Shown piece after piece: positions 1-11,430 of a stretch of DNA of 64,000 nt. The notes under the pieces were generated by a model that was not told the origin of the DNA, searched no databases, and was given only the letters and a program-made list of their open reading frames with translations. Position numbers and translations under genes: made by a program. Numbering within the stretch: the first letter of the stretch is position 1; each line of letters opens with the position of its first letter. The stretch comes from Micractinium sp. NFX-FRZ (taxonomy: Eukaryota; Chlorophyta; Trebouxiophyceae; Chlorellales; Chlorellaceae), in assembly GCA_029339195.1 (NCBI GenBank), contig JAPTJF010000068.1, forward strand, positions 70,062 through 134,061, written 5' to 3'.

Positions 1-1556
1 CTGGTACCCCCGCCTTGCTGACCTGGCACCCCCGCCTCCGTCATGAACCTCGTCATCGCCTCCTCCATAGGCCCAACAGACTCCAGGGGCTCCGGCACGG
101 CACAGAATCCGCCAAAGAAGGCGCCAACCTCGCCCCGGGAAGGGTGCTCCGCCCCAATGGGCAGCAGCCGAGAGTCGATGGTCCACACCTGCAGTCGGCA
201 GAGGCAGGCGGGGGAGGCCGGGGCAAATGCTCGCCTGTGGGTGCTTGCAGGTCGGGCTGGCCAGCCGGGCCATGTGGGCAGTGCTGCTACAGATGCATGG
301 GCGGGAACACTGGCTGCCAGCCAGGCGGCCCAGCACACCACCCATCTCAGCCTGCTGCTTGGAGCGCACCATTCACCTCATCCATCGTCACACCTTTCTC
401 CACCATACCTGCTTGGGCACGCCCAGTGCTGCGAGCTCAGGCGGGTCGCCTGCCGCTGCAGCCGCCGCCAGCTGGCTGGCAAGCTCCAGAGCCACCAGGC
501 CGCCGATGCTGTGGCCCAACAAAGCATCTGGCGGGCCCCACCTGCGGAGCAGGGGGGCGGGACGGGGCAGGGCAGGGCAGGGCACGGCAGTGGGAGTGTC
601 AAGGCAGGCTGGACTCGGTCGAGCTCAGCTTTACACTCGCAGGGCCGCTGATGCTGTGGGCAAAAAAACCAACAGGACGCCCCCATTTGCGGTGCGGTAC
701 ACGTGAATAAACCACCCATTTGCGGTGCGGTACACGTAATAAACCAGGGCAGCTGTGGGTGACGGTGCCCAGGCTGGCGCCATTTGGGCGGTCGCACACG
801 GAGCAAGCTAGAGCTGACCATTCCTCAAGCATACCCTCCTGCCTCGCATCGCCACTTGCCACGCCGCACCTGCCGTCCTGCTGCCCCTTGCGCAGCGTGC
901 GCGCCAGGTCACCCGCCATGCTGTGCACGCTGTGCGGCGGGCCCAGCCCGGGCAGGCCCCTGGACCCGCCGTGGCACCGCTGGTCCACCAAGACGGCGGT
1001 CCAGGGCACTCCTGAGGCACTGGCCGCGCTGTCGATGGCGCGCTGAGCCAGGGGGGCTAGGAAGCGGCAGGAGGTGAGGAGGCTGTGCACGCAGACGAGC
1101 ACGCGTGGCGGCGGACCGCCGGGCGCGGCGGCGCCGCTGCTGGCGCTGTGCAGCTGCTGGAAGTGCAGGGTGGTCATGCCTGCCACAAGGGGCGCCGGCT
1201 AGCGACCTGCGGTACTGGGGGTGATGCTTGAAGGGTGGAGTGTGAAGGGTTTGAGGGTGATTCGGCCGGCGAGGACTGGCGCGCAGGCTGACCGCCGTCA
1301 CGGCACTGGCGCCTGGAGCCCGGGGCGCTGCGGCGTCCCCCCGCTCGCCGCTTCACCTGTTTATGGTGCTGGATATGTAAGATCAGCGGCCTTGCGCTGC
1401 GGGTTCAGCGACCCCAGGCCTCTCGCTTGGCTGGTCACCCGTGAGCCTGGTATCGCGCGATGCTGTGGCTGCGCCGAAAGCCTTAAATTGTTTTTTGACA
1501 GAGTATTCGCGCGACAACCGTTGGGTTGGGTGGAGAATGAGGGAGTTGTCTGACAT
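1..1556 (-). CDS. alpha/beta hydrolase (ABHD11-like), 3' end beyond window
   Basis: Partial gene read on the minus strand. Supported exons are 1179-870, 541-409 and 188-23, and they join in frame (phases 2, 0, 1). Seen: an early strand of the hydrolase fold (PPPRVLVCVHSLLTS), a VDQRCHGGS loop, the nucleophile elbow GHSIGG and then QVWTIDS. This order matches the alpha/beta hydrolase family near ABHD11, serine hydrolases often found in organelles. The catalytic Asp and His would lie partly or wholly outside the window. The start is uncertain. A possible first exon is 1556-1439 (MSDNSLIL...), which joins the next exon in the correct phase, but its sequence is not recognisable. The gene lies downstream of the bZIP gene on the same strand. 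Substrate unknown. Confidence 0.8.
681..746. repeat. two-copy tandem repeat, about 32 bp
   Basis: Two nearly identical copies of a unit containing CCATTTGCGGTGCGGTACAC sit end to end inside the intron between hydrolase exons 870 and 541. Confidence 0.9.
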
Positions 1557-1657
1557 GGCGGGCGGGATGCCGGCATGCGCTGGCTCACGCCCCTGGCACG
1601 CAGCGGGCCATGCTGGCTCACAGGATCTGCTGCAACTACAATGCATCTCGAGCTCAG

Positions 1658-1662
1658 TTACA
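1658..1662 (-). terminator. possible poly(A) signal of the bZIP gene (TGTAA)
   Basis: TGTAA on the minus strand, about 300 bases after the bZIP stop codon. TGTAA is the usual chlorophyte poly(A) signal; a five-base word is weak evidence by itself. Confidence 0.35.
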
Positions 1663-1962
1663 TGCAAGCCTCTAGAACGAGTGCAGACTTTGGTTCAAGC
1701 AGCGTTGTATTAAGTAGACAAGTGCCATGTTGAGTTTCAGTTGTTGTGTGGCTGCCACTGTGCTCTCCCCACGCACCCCACGGTGCTCTCAGTGCCCCAG
1801 CGCTGCAGTGTGTTGTTTGGGAGCTCCGCGTCTGTTCCCTGGCTATCCCGGGGGCTGCTTCCCCTGCCCCTGCGCGCTGCTACCGTCCCTGCTGCTGCTC
1901 CGGCCCCGGCTGCCCCTGCCCCTGCTGCTGCTGCTGTTGCCGCACCGCGTGCTGCCCCTGTG

Positions 1963-4900
1963 CTACTGCTGTTGCTGCACCACGTGCTGCGCCGGCCACG
2001 CCAGCGCACCCGGCAGCTCCTCTACACCCGCCTCCTCCCCCTGCTCCTGGGCCAGCAGCCGTGTGAGATGCACAATGTCTGGGAAGAAGGGCCATGCCTC
2101 GGCCGCAATGCGCGCCTTCTGAACCGGCGAGAGCACCTGCAAAATACCCATAACAGCACCTGTATTGTTAGGACGGCCAAACGGCGGCAGGGGCGGGAGC
2201 ACGCTGAATAGGCAGGCAGGGGAGGAGGGAACGGCGTTGGCGCCGCCTGCCGACACAGCAAGAGCACAGCTGGCAGGTTCAGGCTCCCCTCACGCGCCGC
2301 CGCACACGGCAGCTGGACCCTCCCGGTGGCGCCAGCTCACCAGCCCCGTGCGCCCCAGCAGCTGCAGCATTGCCACAAACTCGGCATCCCTCAGCGTGCT
2401 CAGCCGCCCAGCCGCATCAAACAGCGCCAGGTAGCCCGACATGAGCTGGCTGCGCAGGGGCAGGTAGAAGGGTGGAAAGGTGTTGCGTGGTTCTTGTGTG
2501 GTCATGTTATGAAAGCCGAACATGAAGCGGAACACGGCGACTTTAGCTCAACCACAGAGCGGGTGGCAGAGCGCACAGGCAGCCAGTTGTCTGCCAGCTG
2601 TCCGTCAGATGGCGGGCAGACTGGCAGACTGGCTGGCCGGCTGGCCGGCGAACAGGGAGTGATCGCACCCCCCCAGGAGCATCAAGGCCCCTGCACCCCC
2701 GCAGGCGGCTCCCCCAGCCTCACTTGAGGCTGCTCGTGGGCAGAGCCACGGGCATCACAACACTCGAGTGCTGCGCAGCATGCTGCACCGCCTCCAGAGT
2801 CGCCTCCTGCTCAGCCCTGCAGGCCGGCCATGGAGGTGGTGCACATCTTCTTTGTACCGTTGAACAGAGGCTGGTGTAGCAGGCAGAGCGCAGGCCTCCC
2901 GCAGGAGCGCAGCGGGTCCCATGCCGACGCCAAGGAGGCAGGCAGGCAGGCAGGCAGGCAGGTGGTAAGGCAGCCGCCAAGGCTTGATGGGCAGACTTGA
3001 TGCACCTTCTGGCATGCCGGCAGGCGAGCAGTAACAGCAACAGGCACCCCGACTCGGCACCACAGGCTCCACCCCACCAACCCACGCACCGAAGGGTCGT
3101 CACCCTGCCCATGTACAGGTGCCACAGCTGGCGCAGCGCCGTGCGCTGTGCGGGGGTGGGCACGACGTGGGCCGCCACCGCGCCCCACATATCTTGCGGC
3201 GCGTCGGCGCAGGTGGCAAACAGCGCCTGCGCGCACTCCGGCCTCAGGCGCATCACCAGACCCATCAGCACGCTCTGCAGGCGAGCGCGTGCATGGCGGC
3301 ATGACTGCCAGTGAGCCCATGCTGAATGCCAGTGAGCAAGTGCTGGGTGGCATACTTGCAAGCAAGTGATTGCGTTATGGTACGGTAGAGGCACAGATTG
3401 GGCTGTCAGCGGCAAAGCTGCAAGTTACAGCTTGGACTAGCAGAGGAGGCAGGGGCAGGGGTGCCCTGACCGCCGGGCACCGCCACCAGCGGGCACACGC
3501 TTGGCATGCATGGCGGCATGGGGCAGCAGCGAACGCTGGCCCGCACATGGCGGCCAGCAGCCGGCAAGCACCAGCGAGGGAGGCCCCCCCCCGGGGCTCA
3601 CAAAGTCACGGAGCAGGTGCAGGATGCTCTCCAGCTGCGCATCGGACGGTGCTGCGTCGTGTGCCTCCAGCACCTCCCGCAGCGCCCCTGCGTTCTCTCG
3701 CCACGCAGCCACAAACTCCCCTGGGGAGGTGGACATGGCCCTGTCCACCAGGTCGGGGCGCTCCTGCAGGGGGGTGGGTGAGTGGGACAGCCTCATGGTG
3801 TTTCAGTTTGTTGGTCGAGCGAGGTCCAAGCAACACCGGGTCGCACAATTCATGTTCTTGATGGCACCTGTGGATGGCCTTGTGCGACGGGTCAGGCAGG
3901 GGCGACGAGAGTGAGGGCGGGCAGTGTCGGTCGCGCCAAAGTGCACATGTCGCAGGGTGCCGGGCGCAGAGGCAGGACGGCAGATGTGGGCAGGATTATC
4001 GGCGCAGAGGCCTCGGCACGTGTGCGTGGACCTCGCACCTGCATGAGCGCATCCATCCCCTGCCTGCTGCCCTGGTGTTGCGGGTCATGCGCCGAGTGCG
4101 GCCCGCCCTGGCTCCCTCCACCTGTGCTCCAAGCCGCCGCTCCCGCTGCCGCCGCTACCCCCACCTGCTCCACCCCGCTGCTGCCGCCGCCAGTGCTGCC
4201 GCTTCCGCTGCTGCCAGCACGGCCCAGCAGGGGCCGGGGCGCCTTGGTAGGGCTGGATGCCAGGTGGGCGTGGGCCACCGCCATAGCCTCGTCTGGGTGT
4301 GCACTGACAGGCAGCGACAGCTGGGCCATATATGCAGGCAGCTCCGAACCCATCCGCTCCATCTGCTCTGCCACTGCGCTGCTGAGGCACACGCCAGCAG
4401 ACAGCTCGCTCCCAGACAGCGCGCGCCGCACGATGTGGCTTCCCACCGCTGGCGGCTGCAGCTCGAGCAGCCCTGCGACTGCTCCCGCCCCCTCCTGCTG
4501 CCGCTGCTGCTCCTGCTGCTGCTGATGCTCATGCTGGGCGCCAAGTGATGCGAGCTGCTGCTGCTGCTGCTGCTGCTGCTGCCCCTGCCCAGAGCCAGGC
4601 TGCTGGCTCTGGCTGTCCAAGCTGGCAAGCGCGGCATCCCGGACGTGCAGCGTCTTCTGAAGCACCGCATGCTCTGTGCTCAGCTCCTGCTGCTCTGAGC
4701 GCGCCTGCTCCAGCTCCGCCTCTACAGCGGTGTACTCGTGCTGCACGGCCTGCTGCTTGGCCTGCGCAAGGGGAGGGCAAAGCGAAGAGAGAGTGGTGAT
4801 CTGGCAGGTGGTGGTGATCTGGCGGTGGGGCGGCGGGGCCATGCTTTGGCATGGGGCCCAATGGTGCGAGCCAGAGCGGCAGCATGGCTGGGGGTGGTCA

Positions 4901-5740
4901 GATCCAACAGCAGAGGCATGCCCTCCAGGGGGCAGGCAGGCGGCCATTTTCACACAAAGCAGGCAGGCGGGCGGGCACGCGGCGCGGCTGGGGCGAGGCA
5001 AGCCTGGCGAGAGGGCTGGCACGGCAGGCTGAGCGGCATGGCATGCATGGACAGAACAGCATGCATGCTCAGGAAGCAGGGGGTTTACTACACCCGTGTA
5101 CCTTCTGCTTCTCTCTGAACCGCGCCTGCGTGGCCCGGTTGCGGGCGCGCCGCACCTCCTCTTGCTCCGCCGCTGAGCGGGAGCCGCGCCCGGCACCCTT
5201 GCGCCCGCTGCCGCCTCTGCTCCCCAGCTGCACTGCCTGGTGCGCCTCCTGCTGCTGCTCCGATCCTGGCAGGACGCCACGATGCACAAACTGCTGCTGC
5301 TGCTGTTGTTGCTGCTGCTGCTGCTGTGGCAGCTGCATCCCCGGCTGCAGCGCTAGTGGCAGCGACAGCGGGGGCGACGGCACCGCGCCTGCTGCTCCCT
5401 CCGCTGCGAGCAGTTGCGCCAGGTCAGCTGGAAGCGGTGGAAACAGGGGGGACCCCATGTTTGGCGCAATGTCAAACCATAGGTTGAAACCAGAGAGTGG
5501 GTCTGGAGATCCTGCTTCCAGTGATGCATCCTGGCTGGCAGGTGGCGGCAGCAGCGGCGGTAGCGGCGGCAGGCCGGTGGCTTGCTGCCCGCCAGGACTG
5601 GGCAGCAGCGTCACCACCGGCCCGCCGGATGCTGCATGAGCGCCGGATCTGGGGCTCAGCGGGAGAAGCCCGCTGGGGAGTGCAAGTGAGTCGCCGCTCA
5701 GCATGGTTTCAAGCAGCGCGGCGGCATCGGAGTCCAGCAT
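1963..5740 (-). CDS. bZIP transcription factor
   Basis: Seven exons (5740-5102, 4761-4039, 3763-3602, 3274-3104, 2806-2724, 2449-2341, 2136-1963) give 686 aa with consistent phases. The basic region ends exon 1 at about residues 197-213 (RRARNRATQARFREKQK, with the N-x7-R DNA-contact spacing). The dimerising heptad region starts exon 2. Both halves carry polyglutamine runs encoded by CAG tracts at 5289-5331 and 4553-4583. The N-terminus is rich in Pro, Gly and acidic residues, like an activation domain. The C-terminal third has no polyQ and looks helical (FVAAWRENAGALREVL, then MRLRPECAQALFATCAD). Its layout after a bZIP is loosely like the DOG1 region of plant TGA factors, but I cannot confirm that. 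Likely a nuclear DNA-binding regulator; targets unknown. The exon 5 acceptor was chosen because it keeps the frame. Confidence 0.85.
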
Positions 5741-6482
5741 CGCCTACAGGCGCAATTTGTACACAGCGACGACAAAGCGCACGGCCGGAAGACTGCCGGC
5801 TTGAAGGTTGGGTAAGCATGACGTGACCCTCCCCACCAGCTGGCGCTGCGGCAGCCAGGCAGCCAGGGGTAGCCAGGGGAAGCCAGGGACTTTTCCCACT
5901 CTTCGGTCAGCAGGCTTGCTTTTCATAGCAGGCATGTGAGCCGCTTGTCATAGCGTTTTACATGAGGTCAGTCCAGCTCTGAGATGGGGTAGCAAGCACA
6001 GGAAACGCATGGGGGACCGCCGATGGCAGCGCCGCCACTAGCGCTGGCAGCGCTTGGTGCCATGAGTACCAATCACGCTCGGCGCACAGCATCCTTGTCG
6101 CTGCTAATATCAGCTTGTGAATCGTTGATCTGTTGTCCACACCCAGCACCGATACTTTGGACAGCCCGAGAGAAGCCACTGCGCTGCCCCCCTTCCCTGG
6201 CCTTGGACTGCCTCAGGTCAGAGCAGCACCATGCCCACATGCCCAGAGGCTTCGTGCTCCGGGCACCTGGATCCGGCGGTGCAGCAACGGTTGGCTTCGC
6301 CGCCGCTCATGTCGCCACCTGCCCAGACCCCTCTCCCCGCCCCACTGCGTCACCCTGCCCTGTGGTAGCTGACTGGTGCGTTTGGCTTCATTTCCTGTTG
6401 GTTTTTTCTCAAACCCACGCCTTCGAGCTGTAATATTCTACTTCTTCCTCCCTCGTGCCGTGCTGCAGGGCCCGCCCGCCCC
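5741..6482. promoter_or_regulatory. divergent intergenic region, bZIP gene and ankyrin gene
   Basis: 742 bases separate the two head-to-head start codons, so both promoters and both 5' leaders must lie here. The ankyrin leader may contain an intron, because a pyrimidine-rich tract ending in TGCTGCAG lies just before the ATG at 6483. No core promoter element is clear. A dispersed repeat copy occupies 6362-6450. Confidence 0.5.
6362..6450. repeat. dispersed repeat, copy A (about 85 bp)
   Basis: Begins TGGTAGCTGACTGGTGCGTT and runs to the CTACTTCTTC tract. It matches copy B at 8926-9010 along nearly its whole length with scattered substitutions. It lies in the leader or leader intron of the ankyrin gene. 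Confidence 0.85.
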
Positions 6483-9400
6483 ATGCCGCACTCCCGCCTC
6501 CCCATGTCCGCCCTGCTGGACCTTGGGTCTGTCCCCATGGATGAGCTTCTAGAGTTTCTTGCAGAGGCAGGCCTGCTGTCATCAGATGACGCTGCCGCCG
6601 GCGGGGGTGGCGAGGGCGGGGGTGGAAGCGAGGGAGAGGAGGGGTCAGGCGAGGGGCACCACGTCGGTGCCGCCTTCTTCCGTGGCGCCAACCCCTACTC
6701 CCCTACGACCAGCGAGGAGGGAGAGCCGGTGCCAGCTGCAGAGGGTGGCCAGCCCTCGCAGCTGGAGCAGCTGCACCCGCTGCTCTTTGCAGCCGCCCGC
6801 AACGACGTGGCAGCGCTGCAGGCGCAGCTGCAGGCCGGGGCGGACGCCAGCACAGCGCTGGACGGCTGCACCGCCCTGCACGTGGCCGCGGCGATGGGGT
6901 GCGCCGAGACGTGCGCTGCGCTGGTCGCCGCAGGTGGGGACAGGTGGGGGCGTGCGGGCATGCTTGACATATTTTACATGCATCCGCCTGGCGTGGACCC
7001 TTGCGCTGCTGCACTCCGCCTGCCATGCGCTTATGCCCTCCCCCTCGGCGCTTGCGCAGGGGCTGATCCTGTGCTGGAACTGGGCAGCGGTTTCTCATGG
7101 ACTGAGCGTCTAGAACTAGACTGGGCGCTGGGGCGTGCCGGGAGGGGCAGGGCCTGGAGCGGAGCGCTGAGCCACAGCGCGCAGAGCGAGTCCACACCAC
7201 TTCACCTGGCGGCAGCCCAGGGCCACACCGCCGCGGTGCGCGCGCTGCTGCACGGTGCCAGCAGCGGCGAGGCCGGCCGCAGCCGCAGCCGCAGCGGCCC
7301 GCTGGCAGCAGCGGCGACCAAGGCAGCGCATGCGGCAGTGAACAGCAAGGGACCGCGGTTGGAGCCCGGGAGGGGGATGGCGCAGCTTCTGACTCTGCTG
7401 TTTGATGCAGGGGCAGACCCGCTGGTGCACATCAGTGATTCCAGCCACTGGAGTGGAGCGGGCACTAGCACCTGCCTGGCCAGGCTTCTGGAGCAGCTCA
7501 CGTACTTCCAAGGGCAATCCATGGAAGAGGACGGGTGAGCAGCCAGGTCCCCTGCCGTGCCGCCCAGCATGACGCCTTGTGGCGTGCACTTGGGAACGCA
7601 CATTGGGGTGTGCCTGCTGGGCTTCTCGCAGCCCGTACAAACACCCTGCGTCACGCTGTGCGCCTGCTCTTGCACACAAGTCATGTGGGGGCAATCGGCC
7701 AGCCTGCCTGCGCCCCCGGCTGCTGCAGGCGCGAGAGGTTGCTGAGGGGCGGGCCAGCGTGCGCCGCCACACCGCTCTGCCTCGAGGCAGCGGTCAACCG
7801 CTGCATGGACGGCCCCTCCTTTGGTTGGTCGGCTGTGCAGCGTGCAATGGTTGCTCAGGCACTGGTGGTGCTAGGCAGGGAAGAGGAGGCCCTATGGGCC
7901 ATGGCACCGCTGCTGGCTGGCACACAGAAGGTGCGACGCCTGGTTTGCATGCTGTGCCCGTTGTGCGCTTCATACGCCGATGTGCTCCGCCCCGCCTGTA
8001 TTGAGGATGCAGGCAAGGGGATGCTGCCCTGTGCTGCGAGCAGCCTGGCATGGTTGCGCACCCCGTCACCCCGTCACTGAAGCTGCCTGCCCGCTGGCTG
8101 TGCAGTGGCCGGCCGACCCAGCTGCTGTTACCGAACACAGCCGCCTGCTGCTGGCATGCGCCCGCCACGATGCCGCCGACCTGCTGGCGCACCTGCTGGA
8201 TGGGGAGCACCCACCGCAGCTGGCTGTGTCAGCGGTCGCGGCAGCCGCAGCTGCCGGTGGCTCACAGGAAGGCTCCCAAGAGGCACAGGGGCGGACGGCT
8301 GCTCATGAGGGCGCCAGGACGGCGCAGGCCGCGGCAGCCCCCTGGCGCCTGCTGGCAGCTGCGGCTGAAGGCGGCAGGCAAGGGTGCGCTGCCGTGCTGC
8401 TGGCACGCGGGGTACCCGTGGATGCAGCCCAGCCCCCCGAGCCGCTTTCGGAGGGGCGGGGCGGGGCGGGGCACGATGTAGATGATGAGCCCCGGGCCCC
8501 TGGCTCGACAGCCCTCAGCGCTGCAATCCAGGCCGGCCATCTGGCAATTGCTGCCCAGCTGCTGGACGCAGGTGCAGCAGTGGAAGGCGTGCAGGAGCCT
8601 GCAGGCAACTGGGATGCTGCCCATAATGGCAGCCAGGGATGCTGGGCAGCCCCGCCGCTGGGGCTGGCTGTGCTGTCCCGCCAGGTTAGCCTGGTCACGC
8701 TGCTGCTTGAGAGGGGTGCCGACCCCAACATGCTCTGGCGTGAGGGCGGCGGCGGCGGCTGGTGGTGCCCGCTGTCAGCTGCCGCTCAGAGGCCGGGCAT
8801 CACGGCGGAGAGCCGTGAGCAGCTGGCGGCTGGCAAGCAGATTTCTGCCCTGCTGCTGCAGGCCGGCGCCGACCCAAACCTGGTGAGCTACAGGTGCCAG
8901 GCAGCCTGAGCTCGGCAGTGCTTTGGTACCTGACTGGTGCCTTTGGCTCAATTTCCTTTTGGCTTCCTCCAACCCGCGCCTTTATGCTGTAATGTTATCC
9001 TTCTTCTATGCTTGGCAATGCATGTGTGCCTGTTCTGAGCTGGGCTCACACAAGGCCACCCTGCCCTGCAGCCGCCGCCACCGCCCGGCTTCCACAACCC
9101 TGCGGCAGCAGACTTTGGCCCCGACACGGTCGACTCAGTGGTCGAGGCTGCAGTCATGACGGTGAGTTCTCTGCTGCTGCTACTGTCAATTGGATGCGAT
9201 GTTTCGCGCACATGTCAAGCGGTTGTGTTAAGATGCGATGGTTCGCGCACATGTCAACGCGGTTGTGTTAAAAGTGCCGGGATGGCAAGGGAGTGGGAGT
9301 GGACCCTACCCCACACCATGACACTTGCTTTGCCGGGAACAAAGGAAGATAGAACTTCACCCGTGCTGCCTGCAGGGCTACCGTGACATCATCAAGCTGC

Positions 9401-10703
9401 TGATTGAGGGAGGCGCCGACTTGGGGGACCAGAGGCACTTCCCGCTGGTCACAGCAGCATGGTACAACTGCTATCGGGCAGGCAAGTGGAGCTCCCTCCC
9501 TGCACATGTGTCTGCCTGGGCATGCCGCCTTGAAACACACCTTCCGCTGCCTGAGCCCGGCTGACAGCCACAGCCAGCTGCCTGAGCCGGGCCGGCCAAC
9601 TGGTGGCTGCAGCACCGGAGCGCGCATGCTGCAGTAACCAGCCTGTGTGCCTGCTCGCCTTCCCACCCATTGGTGCCTTGCAGTGGAGCCAATCTTGGAG
9701 GCGTCGCCTCTGCAGCTAGCCAGCATAGGATGGTGTGAGGCCACCAGGACCGCCCTGGAGCGCCTTGATATGGACTGGGGGCGCACGGCCTGGGCGCTGC
9801 TGGCGGGGCTAGAGGAAGCTGCGCAAGACATGGGCGACGCGGCGCCGGCAGAGCTGGCAGGGCTAGGGAGCGTGCTGGTGGCGGCCGCAGAAAAGAACTG
9901 GGTGGCAGGGCTGCAGGAGCAGGAGGTGAGGGTGCCTGAGAGGCTGTGTGTTTCCCGGGTTGCTGCATCTAGGCTTTGCTGCCAGTGGTTGCAGGGGCCA
10001 GGCAGCATGTGCCGGGTGCATGGCCTTACAGGAGGCATCAGGGCATGGGTACTACCGTAGTACGTGCCAAATCAGGAGGTGTGCCATGTCAGCATGGGCA
10101 GTTTGCTAGCTTGAGTGCTGCAAGCTCAGCTTGAGCAACAGGCACAGAGAAGCTGCAATGGCCTCTGCCATAAACCTTAACTCCTGCCCCCCGGGTGCAG
10201 GTCGGGGATGGCGAGTTCATTCCTTGCGAGCTGGCAGAGCGGCTGGCTGAGGCGGGCACTGCACTGAGCTCTACTGGCGGCATCAACCACAAGAACAGGC
10301 ACGGGTGCCTGCCCAGCGTCTGCCCTGTTTGCTGCTTTCCTCTCCTGCCGTGTGCGCGTGCTCATGCACAGGTGTGGCCCGTTTCTGCCTGCCAACCACC
10401 GCCTCCGACTGCCTCGCTTGGTGTTGCTGCAGGTATGCGGTGCTGGCGCTGGCGCCGCCCCAACAGCGGTGGACGCGCGCCCTGCACAAGCACTTCCCTC
10501 TCCCATACCGCCAGGCCGTGCGCCTGCTGCTGCTGGCCCGCCACGCCGGGCAGGCGCTGCCGGGCAGTCCCCTGCCACCCTTTGACTGGGCCCGCCTGCC
10601 GGCGGTGGCTCTTTGCAAGATTCTGAAGTTTGCCAGCCGCCCGCTGCTGCCCTGGCTGGCCCGAATGGAGATGAAGCGCACCCTGGCAGGCCCCTACGGT
10701 TGA
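6483..10703 (+). CDS. ankyrin-repeat protein with a helical C-terminal domain
   Basis: Nine exons (6483-6933, 7060-7534, 7729-7930, 8106-8882, 9072-9161, 9376-9481, 9684-9925, 10201-10298, 10433-10703) give 903 aa. The N-terminus starts MPHSRLPMSALLDLGSVPMD and continues into an acidic Gly/Ser stretch. At least seven ankyrin-like units follow, with typical cores such as TALHVAAAMG, TPLHLAAAQGH, TALSAAIQAGH, LLLERGADPN and LLIEGGADLG. The end (FPLPYRQAVRLLLLARH, then LPPFDWARLPAVALCKILKF) resembles a SOCS- or F-box-like helical pair, which would suggest a ubiquitin-ligase adaptor; this is inference. Introns 6 and 8 use GC donors (CAG|GCAAGT and CAG|GCACGG). Intron 1 is 126 bases long and open in frame, so its retention would add 42 residues. 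No transmembrane segment or signal peptide is apparent. Confidence 0.85.
8926..9010. repeat. dispersed repeat, copy B (about 85 bp)
   Basis: Begins TGGTACCTGACTGGTGCCTT and lies in intron 4 of the ankyrin gene, same strand as copy A at 6362-6450. The copies share the ACTGGTGC, TTTGGCT, ATTTCC, TTGG and GCTGTAAT blocks in order. Confidence 0.85.
9193..9271. repeat. two-copy tandem repeat, about 39 bp
   Basis: Two near-identical copies of a unit containing TTCGCGCACATGTCAA and GCGGTTGTGTTA, in intron 5 of the ankyrin gene. Confidence 0.95.
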
Positions 10704-10982
10704 GGGGCTGGCGCACTGCGTGGTGCCGGCGGCAATGCCGCATGCTCCACGCGGGGGCGTGCAGTGCAGCCATCTCCATGAAGCATGTGTGCACGCCGCT
10801 TGCGGACCTTTTAGATGAATGCTGATCCCACAGTTGTGCTAGCGCTATGAGCTGCTGGAATGAATGAAGCCTGTTTGGAAGTGACTGGTACTCGCCCGCA
10901 AGCTTGGCGGTGCTTGGCACCTCTCCCAGGGTCAGCAGGCAGGCCATGTGCCTCTGCACACCACAAGACTGCTTCCAGGGTT

Positions 10983-10987
10983 TTACA
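10983..10987 (-). terminator. possible poly(A) signal (TGTAA) of gene 11761-19430
   Basis: Nearest minus-strand TGTAA after the stop at 11761, giving a 3' UTR of about 780 bases. Motif only. Confidence 0.3.
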
Positions 10988-11425
10988 CGTGTATCACTGT
11001 CAGTTGCACTGGCGCACCGTGCTATGCGATCAGCGAAGAAAGGATAGCCATGCAAGCAGGGCCGGGGCAGGCAGCTGTGCGACTACCAGGCTGGCTGGGC
11101 TGGCTGGCTACAAAAGCTGGAGGGAAGTGTTGAGGGGATTGCTGGTGCGTTTCCCTGTGCAATGAAAGGCAGGCAGGGTTGGCATCAATCTTAGTCGGGT
11201 GGAGCGCGGCTGTGCCCATTGCAGACGGGGGTATGGTGTCAGGGGAAGATATGTGCGCCCTTTACTGTACGGGAAGGATTTGCGGGGCAAGGCAAGCCCA
11301 GCAAGGCAAGTCGAGGAGGGAGGTGTGCAGCAAGGCAAGCCCTGCTAGGAGATGCAAGGCAGGTGGGGCAAAAAGAAGTGGGGTGTCCATGGACGGACGG
11401 CAATTAACAAAGAGTGTGAAGCGGC

Positions 11426-11430
11426 TGTAA
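11426..11430 (+). terminator. possible poly(A) signal (TGTAA) of the ankyrin gene
   Basis: Plus-strand TGTAA about 720 bases after the stop at 10703. Motif only. Confidence 0.3.

Noticed and set aside
3892..5289. 465-codon minus-strand open frame
   Set aside because: It is exon 2 of the bZIP gene read through its flanking introns; the ends outside 4039-4761 have no protein character.
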